Shown: one piece after another, positions 16,788 through 24,968 of the stretch
How positions within the stretch are numbered: the first letter of the stretch is position 1
How the letters are laid out: the number at the start of each line of letters is the position of its first letter
From: Streptomyces stelliscabiei
GTDB taxonomy: Bacteria > Actinomycetota > Actinomycetes > Streptomycetales > Streptomycetaceae
NCBI RefSeq assembly: GCF_014873495.1
Contig: NZ_JADBGF010000001.1
Coordinates: forward strand, 9,486,001 to 9,550,000
Direction: 5' to 3'
DNA: 64,000 nt
Program-made: the position numbers and the translations under genes
Notes under the pieces: generated by a model
Told to the model about the DNA's origin: nothing
The model's database searches: none
The model's input: only the letters and a program-made list of their open reading frames with translations

Positions 16788-19067
16788 TCAGAACGTCAGC
16801 TTCCAGCTGTTGATGTAACCGGTGTCGAGGCTGGCCACGTCCTGCACCCGCAGCTTCCAGGTGCCCGCGGCGGTCTCCGAGGAGGCGTCCACCGTGTACG
16901 TCGCGACCACGTCGTCGGCCGAGTCGGACGACGAGGAGTTCTTCAGCCGGTAGGCCGTCCCGTCCGGGGCCACGAGGTCGACGACCAGGTCACCGCGCCA
17001 GGTGTGGACGATGTTCACGTCCACGGTGAGCGTGCTGGGCGCCGCTCCGGCCCGGTTGACGTTGATCGGGGACTCGACGGTGGAGTTGTCGGGGATCTGG
17101 TAGTCGGCGGTGTTCTCGAACACCGACTGGTTCCCCTCCTCGTCCACGCGCCAGGCGAAGCTCGCCTTCCCGGTCTTGTCCGCCGCGTCCGTCACGGTGA
17201 CGGTCGGCGTCCAGTTCCCGGCCGTGGTCGGGGTGCCCGAGATGCGTCCCGTGGCGGCGTCGATGGACAGCCCGTCCGGCAGGCCGGTGGCCGCGTACGA
17301 CAGGGCGCCGGCGTTGGTGGACGACGCCTGGACGTCCAGGGTGACCGCCTGCCCGGTCAGGGTGTACTGGGCGGCCGGGGGAACGACCGTCACACCGTCG
17401 AGGATCCGGGAGCCGACGTTGATCGCGGCCCAGGCGTTGGCGGTGTTGTTGTAGGTGACCGAACCGAGCCCGTACAGGTCGGCGGCGGCCCGCAGGGTCT
17501 GGGTACGGGCGGCGGCGTAGTTGGTCGTGGACGTCATGTACGTGGTGAGCGCCCGGAACCAGATCTTCTCGGCGGCCTCCCGGCCGATCGGCGTCACCGG
17601 CAGCCCGTCGAAGGTCGGCGAGTCGTAGGAGACGCCGTTGACGACCTTCGCGCCGCTGCCCTCGGAGGCCAGGTAGAACCAGTGGTTGGCCGGGCCCGAG
17701 GAGTAGTGGACGTCGTTGTTGCCGAGCGTGGAGGACCAGTAGTCGCGCGAGGAGCCGTCCTTGCTGGGCTTGTCCATGTAACGCAGCGGCGTGCCGTCGC
17801 CGTTGATGTCGATCTTCTCGCCGACCAGGTAGTCCCCGACGTCCTCGGAGTTGCCGGCGGCGAACTCCACGGCGGCGGCGAAGATGTCGGAGGTCGCCTC
17901 GTTCAGTCCGCCGGACTCACCGCTGTAGACGAGGTTGGCGGTGACCGACGTCAGACCGTGCGTCATCTCGTGCGCGGCCACGTCGATGGAGGTGAGCGGG
18001 TTGGCGTTGCCCGACCCGTCGCCGTACGTCATGCAGAAGCAGGTGTCCTGCCAGAACGCGTTGACGTAGTTGTTGCCGTAGTGGACCCGGCTGTACGGGG
18101 CGACCCCGTCGTTGCGCAGTCCGTTGCGGCCGTGGACGTTCTTGTAGTAGTCCCAGGTCAGCGCGGCCCCGTAGTGCGCGTCCGCGCCGGCCGTCTCCAG
18201 GTTGGCGGCGGTCCCGTCGCCCCAGACGTCGTCGCTCCCGCTGAACAGCGTGCCCGTCCCGGAGGAGCCGCGGTTCAGGTTGTAGGTGCGGTGGCTGCCC
18301 CGGTCCGCGTCGGTCAGCGTGTACGACGAACCCGACTGGCTGGTGCCGAGCGACACCGTGCCGCTGTAGCGGGTGTTGCCCGTGCCGGTGTGCACGGCCT
18401 CGTACTCGAACAGCTTCTTGCCGGACTGCGCGTCGGTGATGACGTGCAGCTCGCTGGGCGTGTCGTCGTGCTGGAAGCCGCTGACGACCGTCTCGTAGGC
18501 GAGGGTCGGCGTGCCCTTGGCGGCCCAGACGACCTTGCGGCTGCTGTCCGGAGCGGCCTTGGTGGACCCCTCCTTCTTCGCCGCCGCGAGTGCCTGCTTC
18601 TCGGCGGTGCCCTTGCTGACCTCGGGGCTGAGGTCCGTCACCTTCAGCGCGGGCTTGTAGGAGCGGGTGACGCTCTCGATCGCGCCGGACTTCGCGGCGT
18701 GGACGACCAGGTCGCCGCCGAGCACGGGGAGTCCGGCGTAGGTGCGCTCGTAGCGGGTGTGCACGGTGCCGTCGGCGTCCTTGACGACGTCGCGGACCTT
18801 CAACTCCTCCTTGCCGCCCAGGTCCAGGCGGTCGGAGGTGGTGTCCACGGCCTTCTCGGCCTGGCGTATGAGGGACTTGCGCTGGCTGGGAGTCAGCTTC
18901 GCGGGCAGGGACCCGCGGTCCGGCTTCGCCGCCGCGGGACGGGCGGTGCCTTCTGTCCCGTCACCGCGTGCCATCGCCGGGGCGCCCGGGACGGCGACGG
19001 CGAGCATCGCCGCCGCGACGACGAGGGCGGCCGTGGCCGTGGTGCGTCTGTGGGGGGTGGATCTCAC
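16788..19067 (-). CDS. Secreted M4 (thermolysin-like) metalloprotease with P-domain
   Basis: A 759-aa extracellular zinc endopeptidase made as a pre-pro-enzyme. Signal peptide about 1-33; FTP/PepSY-type inhibitory propeptide about 45-200; M4 catalytic domain about 210-530 with HEMTH at 366-370 and the third zinc ligand Glu390 in GGLNEATSD (HExxH-19-E spacing as in thermolysin); then a putative Ig-like domain (LPDGLSIDAATGRISGTPTTAG) about 545-640 and a C-terminal P/homoB domain about 645-759 with HTWRGDLVVDLVAPDG. The start is GTG 19067 with AAGGAG 5 bp upstream. The accessory domains suggest substrate binding or help with folding. Confidence 0.93.
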   Translation of the reverse strand: MRSTPHRRTTATAALVVAAAMLAVAVPGAPAMARGDGTEGTARPAAAKPDRGSLPAKLTPSQRKSLIRQAEKAVDTTSDRLDLGGKEELKVRDVVKDADGTVHTRYERTYAGLPVLGGDLVVHAAKSGAIESVTRSYKPALKVTDLSPEVSKGTAEKQALAAAKKEGSTKAAPDSSRKVVWAAKGTPTLAYETVVSGFQHDDTPSELHVITDAQSGKKLFEYEAVHTGTGNTRYSGTVSLGTSQSGSSYTLTDADRGSHRTYNLNRGSSGTGTLFSGSDDVWGDGTAANLETAGADAHYGAALTWDYYKNVHGRNGLRNDGVAPYSRVHYGNNYVNAFWQDTCFCMTYGDGSGNANPLTSIDVAAHEMTHGLTSVTANLVYSGESGGLNEATSDIFAAAVEFAAGNSEDVGDYLVGEKIDINGDGTPLRYMDKPSKDGSSRDYWSSTLGNNDVHYSSGPANHWFYLASEGSGAKVVNGVSYDSPTFDGLPVTPIGREAAEKIWFRALTTYMTSTTNYAAARTQTLRAAADLYGLGSVTYNNTANAWAAINVGSRILDGVTVVPPAAQYTLTGQAVTLDVQASSTNAGALSYAATGLPDGLSIDAATGRISGTPTTAGNWTPTVTVTDAADKTGKASFAWRVDEEGNQSVFENTADYQIPDNSTVESPINVNRAGAAPSTLTVDVNIVHTWRGDLVVDLVAPDGTAYRLKNSSSSDSADDVVATYTVDASSETAAGTWKLRVQDVASLDTGYINSWKLTF

Positions 19068-19429
19068 GCGAACTCCTTAGCTGCGGCCGACGTTGGACGA
19101 GCGGCCGTACGAAGGACCCGGTGCACGGGTCGAGGCACCGGGTGGAGCAGGGAGTGCTGCGATGCGGGTGCGCGTGCGCCGTCGTGAGACGGGGTGGGCA
19201 CAGAGTGACAGATGTGTGGGTGTCGTGTCAGGAGCACGCCAAGTGTTTGGCCGGAAAGTGATCGATCAACGACCGCCGGAGGTCAGGGAGTTGCCGGGTG
19301 TCGTCGGCGCATCCCGGGCAGGGGCATCGTGCGCACGAGGCCGGGGGCCGGCCGGAGCGATGGCTCCGGCCGGCCCCCGGCCCGGGTGAGGTGTGCGGGG
19401 CTACGCGCGCGGCCCCACGGCGTGCGGCG
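19068..19429. other. Intergenic region upstream of the protease
   Basis: A 362-bp gap with no gene that I can support. It should hold the promoter of the M4 protease in its left part and contains the strong hairpin at 19341-19380 that ends the methyltransferase transcript. Confidence 0.5.
19341..19380 (-). terminator. Perfect 18-bp stem terminator
   Basis: Arms 19341-19358 and 19363-19380 are perfectly complementary over 18 bp with a GATG loop. It lies 50 bp past the stop of the methyltransferase gene on the minus strand; the clearest intrinsic terminator-like structure in the window. Confidence 0.8.
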
Positions 19430-20245
19430 TCACGGCTTGCGGGCGAGACCGCCGTGCTCGGCGATGACTTCCGGGGCGGGACCGGTGGCGTCCGGGCGCC
19501 ACAGGGGGACCGAGACCACACCGGGGTCGAGCAGTTCCAGGCCGTCGAAGAACGAGGTGATCTCGTCGACCGTGCGCAGGTTGTACGGCACGGCGCCGCT
19601 CTCGTTGTAGCCGTCCTGGGCGCGCTCGAAGACCGGGTCGATGCCCCGGGAGCCGTCGTTGATGGAGAGGTAACTGCCGGACGGCAGTGCCCCCAGCAGC
19701 CGGTCGATGATGGAACGTGCCTGGTCGTGGTCGGCGACATGGCCCAGGATGTTGCTGAGGATCAGCGCGGTGGGCCGGCCGAGGTCGAGGGTGTCGGCGG
19801 CCGCCGCGAGAATGCGGTCCGGGTCGAGCACGTTCGATTCGACGTAGTCGGTGGCCCCCTCCGGCGTGGACTGGAGCAGGGCGCGGGCGTGGGCCAGGAC
19901 CAGCGGATCGTTGTCCACGTAGACGATGCGTGCCTCGGGGGCGATGCGCTGGGCGACCTCGTGGGTGTTGTCCGCGGTCGGCAGGCCCGTCCCGACGTCC
20001 AGGAACTGCCGTATGCCCGCCTCGGCGACCAGATACGTGATGTTGCGGCGCAGGAACGCGCGGCTGCTGCGGGCGATGGTCACGATGCCCGGGAACACGG
20101 CGGTGTACGCGTCGCCGGCCTGTTCGTCGACGGGGTAGTTGTCCTTCCCGCCCAGCCAGTAGTTCCAGATACGGGCCGAGTGCGGCACCGAGGTGTCGAT
20201 CTTCTGATGCGCCGCCGGTCCGGGGGAGGTCGCGTGGTCGGTCAT
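19430..20245 (-). CDS. DUF574-type SAM-dependent methyltransferase
   Basis: A 271-aa protein of the actinomycete Methyltransf_19 (DUF574) family, many copies of which occur in each Streptomyces genome. Diagnostic blocks: SARIWNYWLGGKDNYPVDEQAGD near the N-terminus, QFLDVGTGLPT as the SAM-binding loop, RIVYVDNDPLVLAHARALL and the C-terminal YNLRTVDEITSFFDGLELLDPG. The methyl acceptor is unknown; BldB/Whi-linked signalling roles have been proposed for paralogues but nothing here shows it. The start at 20245 fits the family's usual length although the frame is open upstream. Confidence 0.85.
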   Translation of the reverse strand: MTDHATSPGPAAHQKIDTSVPHSARIWNYWLGGKDNYPVDEQAGDAYTAVFPGIVTIARSSRAFLRRNITYLVAEAGIRQFLDVGTGLPTADNTHEVAQRIAPEARIVYVDNDPLVLAHARALLQSTPEGATDYVESNVLDPDRILAAAADTLDLGRPTALILSNILGHVADHDQARSIIDRLLGALPSGSYLSINDGSRGIDPVFERAQDGYNESGAVPYNLRTVDEITSFFDGLELLDPGVVSVPLWRPDATGPAPEVIAEHGGLARKP

Positions 20246-20475
20246 GTCTACCGTCCGTCTTTCAGCCGAAGCGAGGAGTTCCGGACACAACTTACGTCCC
20301 GACAGCCTTTCTCCGTACGTCAGTTCACGTTTCTGATGGTCCCGGGCGGGAGGACGCCGGGTCCGGGGGAGTGGGCGGGGCGCCGCTTCACCCCGGACGG
20401 GAACTTCCTGGTTCGAACGGACGTCCCTACTGGTGAGGCTGGACCGCACGCGGTGCGCGACGGAAGTGGGTTGCC

Positions 20476-20694
20476 ATGACGACGATCGACCCGACCAGGA
20501 TCGAGACCACGCTGGCCGACGGCCGCCGTATGACCCTGTCGCTGCCCGCGACGGACGCGGGATGGGCCGCCGAAGGCATCAGCACCCTCCGCCCCGTCCC
20601 GCCCACGCACACCGGCCGCGGCCAGGACCCTCCCGCCCTGCCCGAGCGCCCCGCGCTCCCCCTCGAAGTGGCCCTGCTGGGCTTCGCGTTCTAG
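20476..20694 (+). CDS. Small hypothetical protein (72 aa)
   Basis: A short protein without a recognised family. Nearly every codon ends in G or C, which supports real coding. It is Pro/Ala/Leu-rich with a more ordered N-terminus (TTLADGRRMTLSLPATDAGWAAEG) and a hydrophobic end (PLEVALLGFAF). A GGAAGTGGG stretch precedes the ATG. It ends 9 bp before the methyltransferase start and could be translated from the same message. Confidence 0.55.
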   Translation: MTTIDPTRIETTLADGRRMTLSLPATDAGWAAEGISTLRPVPPTHTGRGQDPPALPERPALPLEVALLGFAF

Positions 20695-20703
20695 CCCGGC
20701 GGC

Positions 20704-21546
20704 ATGCCTGACGGGTGGCAGTGGGACCCCACGCTCTTCAAGGGCAGCGCGGCCCACTACGCGCGAGGCCGGCTCCCGTACGCCCCGGGCCTCCCCGAGG
20801 TGCTCGCCGGGGCACTCGGTCTGGACGGCCGGGGCCGGCTGCTCGATGTCGGCTGTGGCCCGGGGACCGTAGTGCTGCCGATGGCACGGTTCTTCGCGGA
20901 GGCGGTCGGTGTCGATCCGGACGAGGACATGCTGGCCGAGGCCGAAAGGCGGGCCGGACGGCGAGGGGTGACCCACACGCGCTGGGTGGCCGCCCGCGCC
21001 GAGGACCTGCCCGCGGGACTGGGGGAGTTCCGGGTCGTGGTGTTCGCGCAGTCCTTCCACTGGACGGATCGCGACCGTGTCGCGGCCGTCGTGCGGGACA
21101 TGCTGGAACCGGGCGGCGCGCTCGTCCACGTGAGCGAGTTGAAGGACCCGCTCCCCGCGCCTCCGCCGCCGCCGTCCACCGCGCCGCCCTACGCAGGCAT
21201 CGGGGAGCTGGTGCGCCGGTACCTGGGCCCGGTGCGCCGGGCGGGGCAGGGCGTTCTGGTCGACGGCACGCCGGGCGGGGAGGAACTCGTCATCGCCCGC
21301 GCGGGGTTCGCGGACTTCACGCGCCATGTGGTGCCCGGCGGGCAGGTCGTCACCCGCACCACTGACGACCTCGTCGCCTGGACGTTCTCCCGGTCCGACT
21401 CGGCGCCGCACCTGTTCGGCGAAGGGGTGGCCGACTTCGAACGGGACCTGCGGGCGCTGCTGGAGCGGGCGGCCCCGGGGAAGCACCCGTTCGCGGAGCG
21501 CCTTCCGGCCACCGAGATCAGGATCTGGCACAAGCCCCCGGGGTAG
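20704..21546 (+). CDS. Class I SAM-dependent methyltransferase
   Basis: A 280-aa soluble methyltransferase. The SAM-binding motif I is LLDVGCGPGTVVLPMARF, motif II includes AVGVDPDEDMLAEAE, and QSFHWTDRDRVAAVVRDMLEPGGALV is typical of the Ubie/Methyltransf_11 type acting on small molecules. It follows the 72-aa ORF by 9 bp and converges with the thioesterase remnant. Substrate unknown. Confidence 0.88.
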   Translation: MPDGWQWDPTLFKGSAAHYARGRLPYAPGLPEVLAGALGLDGRGRLLDVGCGPGTVVLPMARFFAEAVGVDPDEDMLAEAERRAGRRGVTHTRWVAARAEDLPAGLGEFRVVVFAQSFHWTDRDRVAAVVRDMLEPGGALVHVSELKDPLPAPPPPPSTAPPYAGIGELVRRYLGPVRRAGQGVLVDGTPGGEELVIARAGFADFTRHVVPGGQVVTRTTDDLVAWTFSRSDSAPHLFGEGVADFERDLRALLERAAPGKHPFAERLPATEIRIWHKPPG

Positions 21547-21555
21547 GGGAGGGCG

Positions 21556-22090
21556 TCAGCGGTGGTCCACCGGCGCAGTCGATGGCGTGGAACGGGCATC
21601 GATGAGGGTCTCGGTCAGGGTCTCGGTGAGCAGGGTGAGGACCTGGGGAGCCTGGTCGAACAGGTAGAAGTGGCCGCCGGGGCAGGTCCGCAGGGTGAAG
21701 AGGCCTCTCGTGTGCTCCCGCCACGCCCGTACGTCGTCCAGGGGGGCCTTCGGCTCCGTGGTGCCCACCGACGCCGTGACGGGGCAGGTGACCTGGTGGG
21801 AGCGGGTGGGGCGGTACAGCTCGGCGGCGCGGTAGTCGTTGCGGAGGGCCGGGAGGATCATGCGGAGCACCTCGTCGTCGCCGAGGATGCGGGTGTCGGT
21901 GCCGGCCAGTCGCCTGATCTCGGCGAGGAGGGCCTCGTCGCCCCGGAGGTGCACGTCGCCCTCCGGACGGAAGCGGGAGGGCGCGCGCCGGCCGGAGCGA
22001 ACTGCATCGCCGGTGCCACGCCGGCCCGTTGCTCCGGCAGGCCCGCGAGTGCGAAGGCGAGGGAGACTGCTCCGCCCCCGCCCGCCGCCG
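21556..22090 (-). pseudogene. Type II thioesterase remnant (truncated, frameshifted)
   Basis: The C-terminal ~150 residues match an editing thioesterase of NRPS/PKS clusters: GRRAPSRF, DEALLAEIRRLAGTD, MILPALRNDYRAAELYRP, CPVTASVGTTEPKAPLDDVRAW, and GGHFYLF with the catalytic His. The upstream part (VSLAFALAGLPEQRAGVAPAMQF) is in another frame; adding one base near 21995 joins it to SGRRAPSRF as in intact homologues. The oxyanion region and GHSMG nucleophile elbow that should come before are missing, replaced by unrelated sequence above about 22090. It therefore cannot be catalytically active. No NRPS or PKS gene is near. Confidence 0.8.
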
Positions 22091-22224
22091 CCCGACCGAT
22101 CCGGGGGACCGCGGCCGTACGGACCCCTAGGCGCGAGCGCCCGGCAGGGGTGCCCGGGAAGGGGTCGGGTACGCTCGACTGGCCCGGGGGAGGGCGTCGA
22201 CGACCGAAAGGAACCGGCCAGATC

Positions 22225-22272
22225 ATGCGCGTCAGCGTGACCCGACGTCCGACGGCGGGGGTCCGCCGATGA
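22225..22272 (+). CDS. Possible 15-aa leader peptide
   Basis: An ATG at 22225 opens a 15-codon frame (MRVSVTRRPTAGVRR) whose TGA overlaps the ATG of the hydrolase gene (ATGA at 22269-22272). AAAGGA lies about 13 bp upstream, a long spacing. If translated it would couple to the hydrolase; it could equally be chance. Confidence 0.3.
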   Translation: MRVSVTRRPTAGVRR

Positions 22273-23348
22273 GCGGCGGCGCGGAGGAGCCCGTCCTCCT
22301 GCGCACCACCGGCCGGGCCGCCCACCTCACCCTCAACCGCCCGAGGGCCCTCAACGCCCTCGACCACGCCATGGTGCGGCGCATCGACGAGGCACTGACC
22401 GCCTGGGAGCACGACCCGGCCGTGGAGAGCGTCGTCATCACGGGCGCGGGGGAGCGGGGCCTGTGCGCGGGCGGCGACATCCGGGTCGTCCACGACGACG
22501 CCCGCGACGGGGACGGCACCGCCTCGGCCGCGTTCTGGCGCGACGAGTACCGGCTCAACGCCCGGATCGCCAACTACCCCAAGCCGTACGTCGCCGTCAT
22601 GGACGGGATCGTGATGGGCGGCGGCGTCGGCGTCTCCGCCCACGGCAGCGTCCGTGTCGTCACCGAGCGGTCCCGGATCGCCATGCCCGAGACCGGCATC
22701 GGCTTCGTCCCGGACGTCGGCGGCACCCGGCTCCTGGCCCTCGCGCCGGGCGAACTCGGCACCCTCCTCGCCCTGACCGGCGCGCAGATCGGCGCCGGGG
22801 ACGCCCTGGTGTGCGGCCTCGCCGACCACTACGTGCCGTCCGCGTCGCTCGGGCACCTCCTCGCCGACCTCGCCGACCTGCCCGTCCGGGAAGCGGTCGC
22901 CCGCCACGTGCGGCAGCCACCGCCCGGCGAACTGGCCGCCCGCCGCGAGTGGATCGACTCCTGCTTCGCCGCCGACACCGCCGAGGAGATCGTCCGGAGG
23001 CTCCTCGCCCACGGCGACCCGGCGGCGAAGGAGACCGCCGAGACGCTGCTCGCCAAGTCACCCACCGCCGTCAAGGTCACCCTCACCGCCGTGCGCCGCG
23101 CCCGGCGGCTGGACTCGCTGGAACGCGCGCTGGAGCAGGAGTACCGCGTCTCCTGCGCGGCCCTGGCCACCGCCGACCTGGTCGAGGGCATCCGCGCCCA
23201 GGTCATCGACAAGGACCGCGCTCCGCGCTGGTCCCCGGCCACCCTCGCCGACGTCACCGACGCCGCCGTGGAGCGCTTCTTCGAGCCGCTCGGCGACCGC
23301 GAACTCCGCCTCCCGCCCCACGACGCCCCGACCGGGCCGCCGACGTGA
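22269..23348 (+). CDS. 3-hydroxyisobutyryl-CoA hydrolase (enoyl-CoA hydratase superfamily)
   Basis: A 359-aa crotonase-fold enzyme. Length and motifs (LNRPRALNALDHAMVRRI, GLCAGGDIRVVHDD, MDGIVMGGGVGVSAHGSVRVVTERS, MPETGIGFVPDVGGT, and the C-terminal FFEPLGDRELRLPP-like region) match 3-hydroxyisobutyryl-CoA hydrolase of valine breakdown rather than a plain enoyl-CoA hydratase. The CAGGD and GGGVG loops form the oxyanion hole. The stop overlaps the GTG of the following GNAT gene by four bases, so the two are co-translated. Confidence 0.88.
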   Translation: MSGGAEEPVLLRTTGRAAHLTLNRPRALNALDHAMVRRIDEALTAWEHDPAVESVVITGAGERGLCAGGDIRVVHDDARDGDGTASAAFWRDEYRLNARIANYPKPYVAVMDGIVMGGGVGVSAHGSVRVVTERSRIAMPETGIGFVPDVGGTRLLALAPGELGTLLALTGAQIGAGDALVCGLADHYVPSASLGHLLADLADLPVREAVARHVRQPPPGELAARREWIDSCFAADTAEEIVRRLLAHGDPAAKETAETLLAKSPTAVKVTLTAVRRARRLDSLERALEQEYRVSCAALATADLVEGIRAQVIDKDRAPRWSPATLADVTDAAVERFFEPLGDRELRLPPHDAPTGPPT

Positions 23349-23875
23349 CCGACACCCCGCACGGCATGACCGTCAGACCCGGCGGCCCGGCCGACGCTCC
23401 GGCCGTCCTCGCCATGCTCGACGCGGCGGTGACCTGGATGAACGAGCGCGGCAACACCGAGCAGTGGGGCACGATCCCGTACTCGCGGCGACCCGACGGG
23501 GCGGCCCGGGTCGAGCGGTACACGACCGAGAACACCCCGTACATCGCGGAGCTGGCCGGCGCACCCGTGGGAGCCCTGGTCCTGGACACCGGCCCCAGCC
23601 CGCAGCTTCCGATCGCCCCGGCGGCAGAACCCGAGCGGTACGTCCGCCTGCTGGTCTCCGACCGACGGCACGCCGGCCTCGGCATCGGCGCGGCTCTCCT
23701 GGCCCATGCCGCCGAGCAGACCCGCCGGGCGGGCGTCCGGCTCCTGCGGGTCGACTGCTGGGCGGGCGGCGACGGCCGGCTCGTCGCGTTCTACGAACGC
23801 AACGGCTTCACCGCCACCGATCGCTTCCTCGACGGCGCCTGGCCGGGCCGGGTACTGGCCCGGTACGTCGACTGA
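23345..23875 (+). CDS. GNAT family N-acetyltransferase
   Basis: A 176-aa acetyltransferase. The acetyl-CoA binding block is VRLLVSDRRHAGLGIGAALLAHAAEQ (motif A with its R/Q-x-x-G-x-G/A pattern), followed by RLLRVDCWAGGDGRLVAFYERNGF (motif B). The start is GTG 23345, overlapping the hydrolase stop in GTGA. Acceptor unknown. Confidence 0.88.
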   Translation: MTDTPHGMTVRPGGPADAPAVLAMLDAAVTWMNERGNTEQWGTIPYSRRPDGAARVERYTTENTPYIAELAGAPVGALVLDTGPSPQLPIAPAAEPERYVRLLVSDRRHAGLGIGAALLAHAAEQTRRAGVRLLRVDCWAGGDGRLVAFYERNGFTATDRFLDGAWPGRVLARYVD

Positions 23876-23884
23876 ACCGTGCCG

Positions 23885-23906
23885 GCCGGGGCCGGCCGGC
23901 CCCGGC
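23885..23906. terminator. GC palindrome between convergent genes
   Basis: A perfect 22-bp palindrome (arms 23885-23895 and 23896-23906) fills most of the 31-bp gap between the GNAT and hemC stops. It can act in both directions. Confidence 0.55.
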
Positions 23907-24839
23907 TCAGTGGGCGATGCCGTCGATGAGGTCGCGGGCGCCCTGGCGGAGCAGGGCGACGGCCACGGAGGTGCCGAGCGTGGCCGGGTCGAGGCGGCCG
24001 GCCCATTCGTGGGCGTTGATGACCGTCTTGCCGTCGGGGGTGAACACGGAGGCGCGCAGGGAGAGTTCGCCGCCGCGGTCCGTGCGGGCGAAGCCGGCGA
24101 TGGGGCTGTTGCAGTGCCCTTGCAGGACGTGCAGGAACATCCGCTCGGCGAGGGTCTCGCGGTGGGTGTCCGGGTCGCCGAGTCCGCTGACGGTGTCGAT
24201 GGTGAGGGCGTCGCCCTCACGGCACTGCAGCGCCAGGACACCCGCGCCGATCGGCGGCATCATCGTCTCCACGGACAGGACCTCGCTGATCACGTCCGCG
24301 CGGCCGATCCGCTCCAGCCCGGAGACGGCCAGCAGCAGCGCGTCCGCCTCGCCCGCGGCGAGCTTCTCCAGCCTGCGGTTGGCGTTGCCCCGGAACGGCA
24401 CACACTCCAGGTGCGGGTGCGAGGCGGCGAGTTGCGCGGTGCGCCGTACGGAGGAGGTGCCGATGCGGGTGCCCGCGGGAAGCTCGTCCAGGGTGCGGCC
24501 GGCGGGGTCCACGAGCGCGTCGCGGATGTCGTCCCGCTTCAGGAACGCGGCGAACATGGTGCCCGCCGGGAGGGGCCGGTCGGCGGGGATGTCCTTCACG
24601 CAGTGCACGGCGAGATCCGCCTCGCCCGCGACGAGCGCGGCGTCGACCTCCTTGGTGAACGCCCCCTTGCCCTCGACCTGGGAGAGATCACCCATCCACT
24701 TGTCCCCGGTCGTCTTCACGGGGACCACTTCGGTGCGCAGCGCCGGGTGCAGCACGGCGAGTTCGGCGCGTACACGCTCCACCTGGGCCAGAGCCATGGG
24801 CGAGTCTCGGGAGACGATACGAATCAGATCCTGCGACAT
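23907..24839 (-). CDS. hemC: Porphobilinogen deaminase (hydroxymethylbilane synthase)
   Basis: A 310-aa cytoplasmic enzyme that joins four porphobilinogens into hydroxymethylbilane, the tetrapyrrole precursor. Family motifs: VKTTGDKW, GKGAFTKEVDAALVAGEADLAVHCVKDIP, GTSSVRRTAQL, RGNANRRLEKL, and QGHCNSPIAGFA with Cys243 as the dipyrromethane attachment site. It stands alone here, without hemA, hemB, hemD or hemL. Streptomyces normally carries hemC in a hem gene cluster, and the N-terminus (IRIVSRDSPMALAQ) and EGKGAF motif differ from the usual version as I recall it, so this may be a second copy. Confidence 0.9.
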   Translation of the reverse strand: MSQDLIRIVSRDSPMALAQVERVRAELAVLHPALRTEVVPVKTTGDKWMGDLSQVEGKGAFTKEVDAALVAGEADLAVHCVKDIPADRPLPAGTMFAAFLKRDDIRDALVDPAGRTLDELPAGTRIGTSSVRRTAQLAASHPHLECVPFRGNANRRLEKLAAGEADALLLAVSGLERIGRADVISEVLSVETMMPPIGAGVLALQCREGDALTIDTVSGLGDPDTHRETLAERMFLHVLQGHCNSPIAGFARTDRGGELSLRASVFTPDGKTVINAHEWAGRLDPATLGTSVAVALLRQGARDLIDGIAH

Positions 24840-24968
24840 GAAGGCACGATAGCCCCTCGGGCCCGGGGCCGTTGACCATCCTCGACCCCGGTCCTGACCC
24901 CAGTTCCGCCCCCGTCCGCGCCTCCACCCGCGACGACCAGCCGTGACGACCGGCTCGAACGACCGGTC

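Noticed and set aside
16650..19187. 845-codon plus-strand frame opposite the protease
   Set aside because: Antisense to a clear M4 protease; no domain resemblance.
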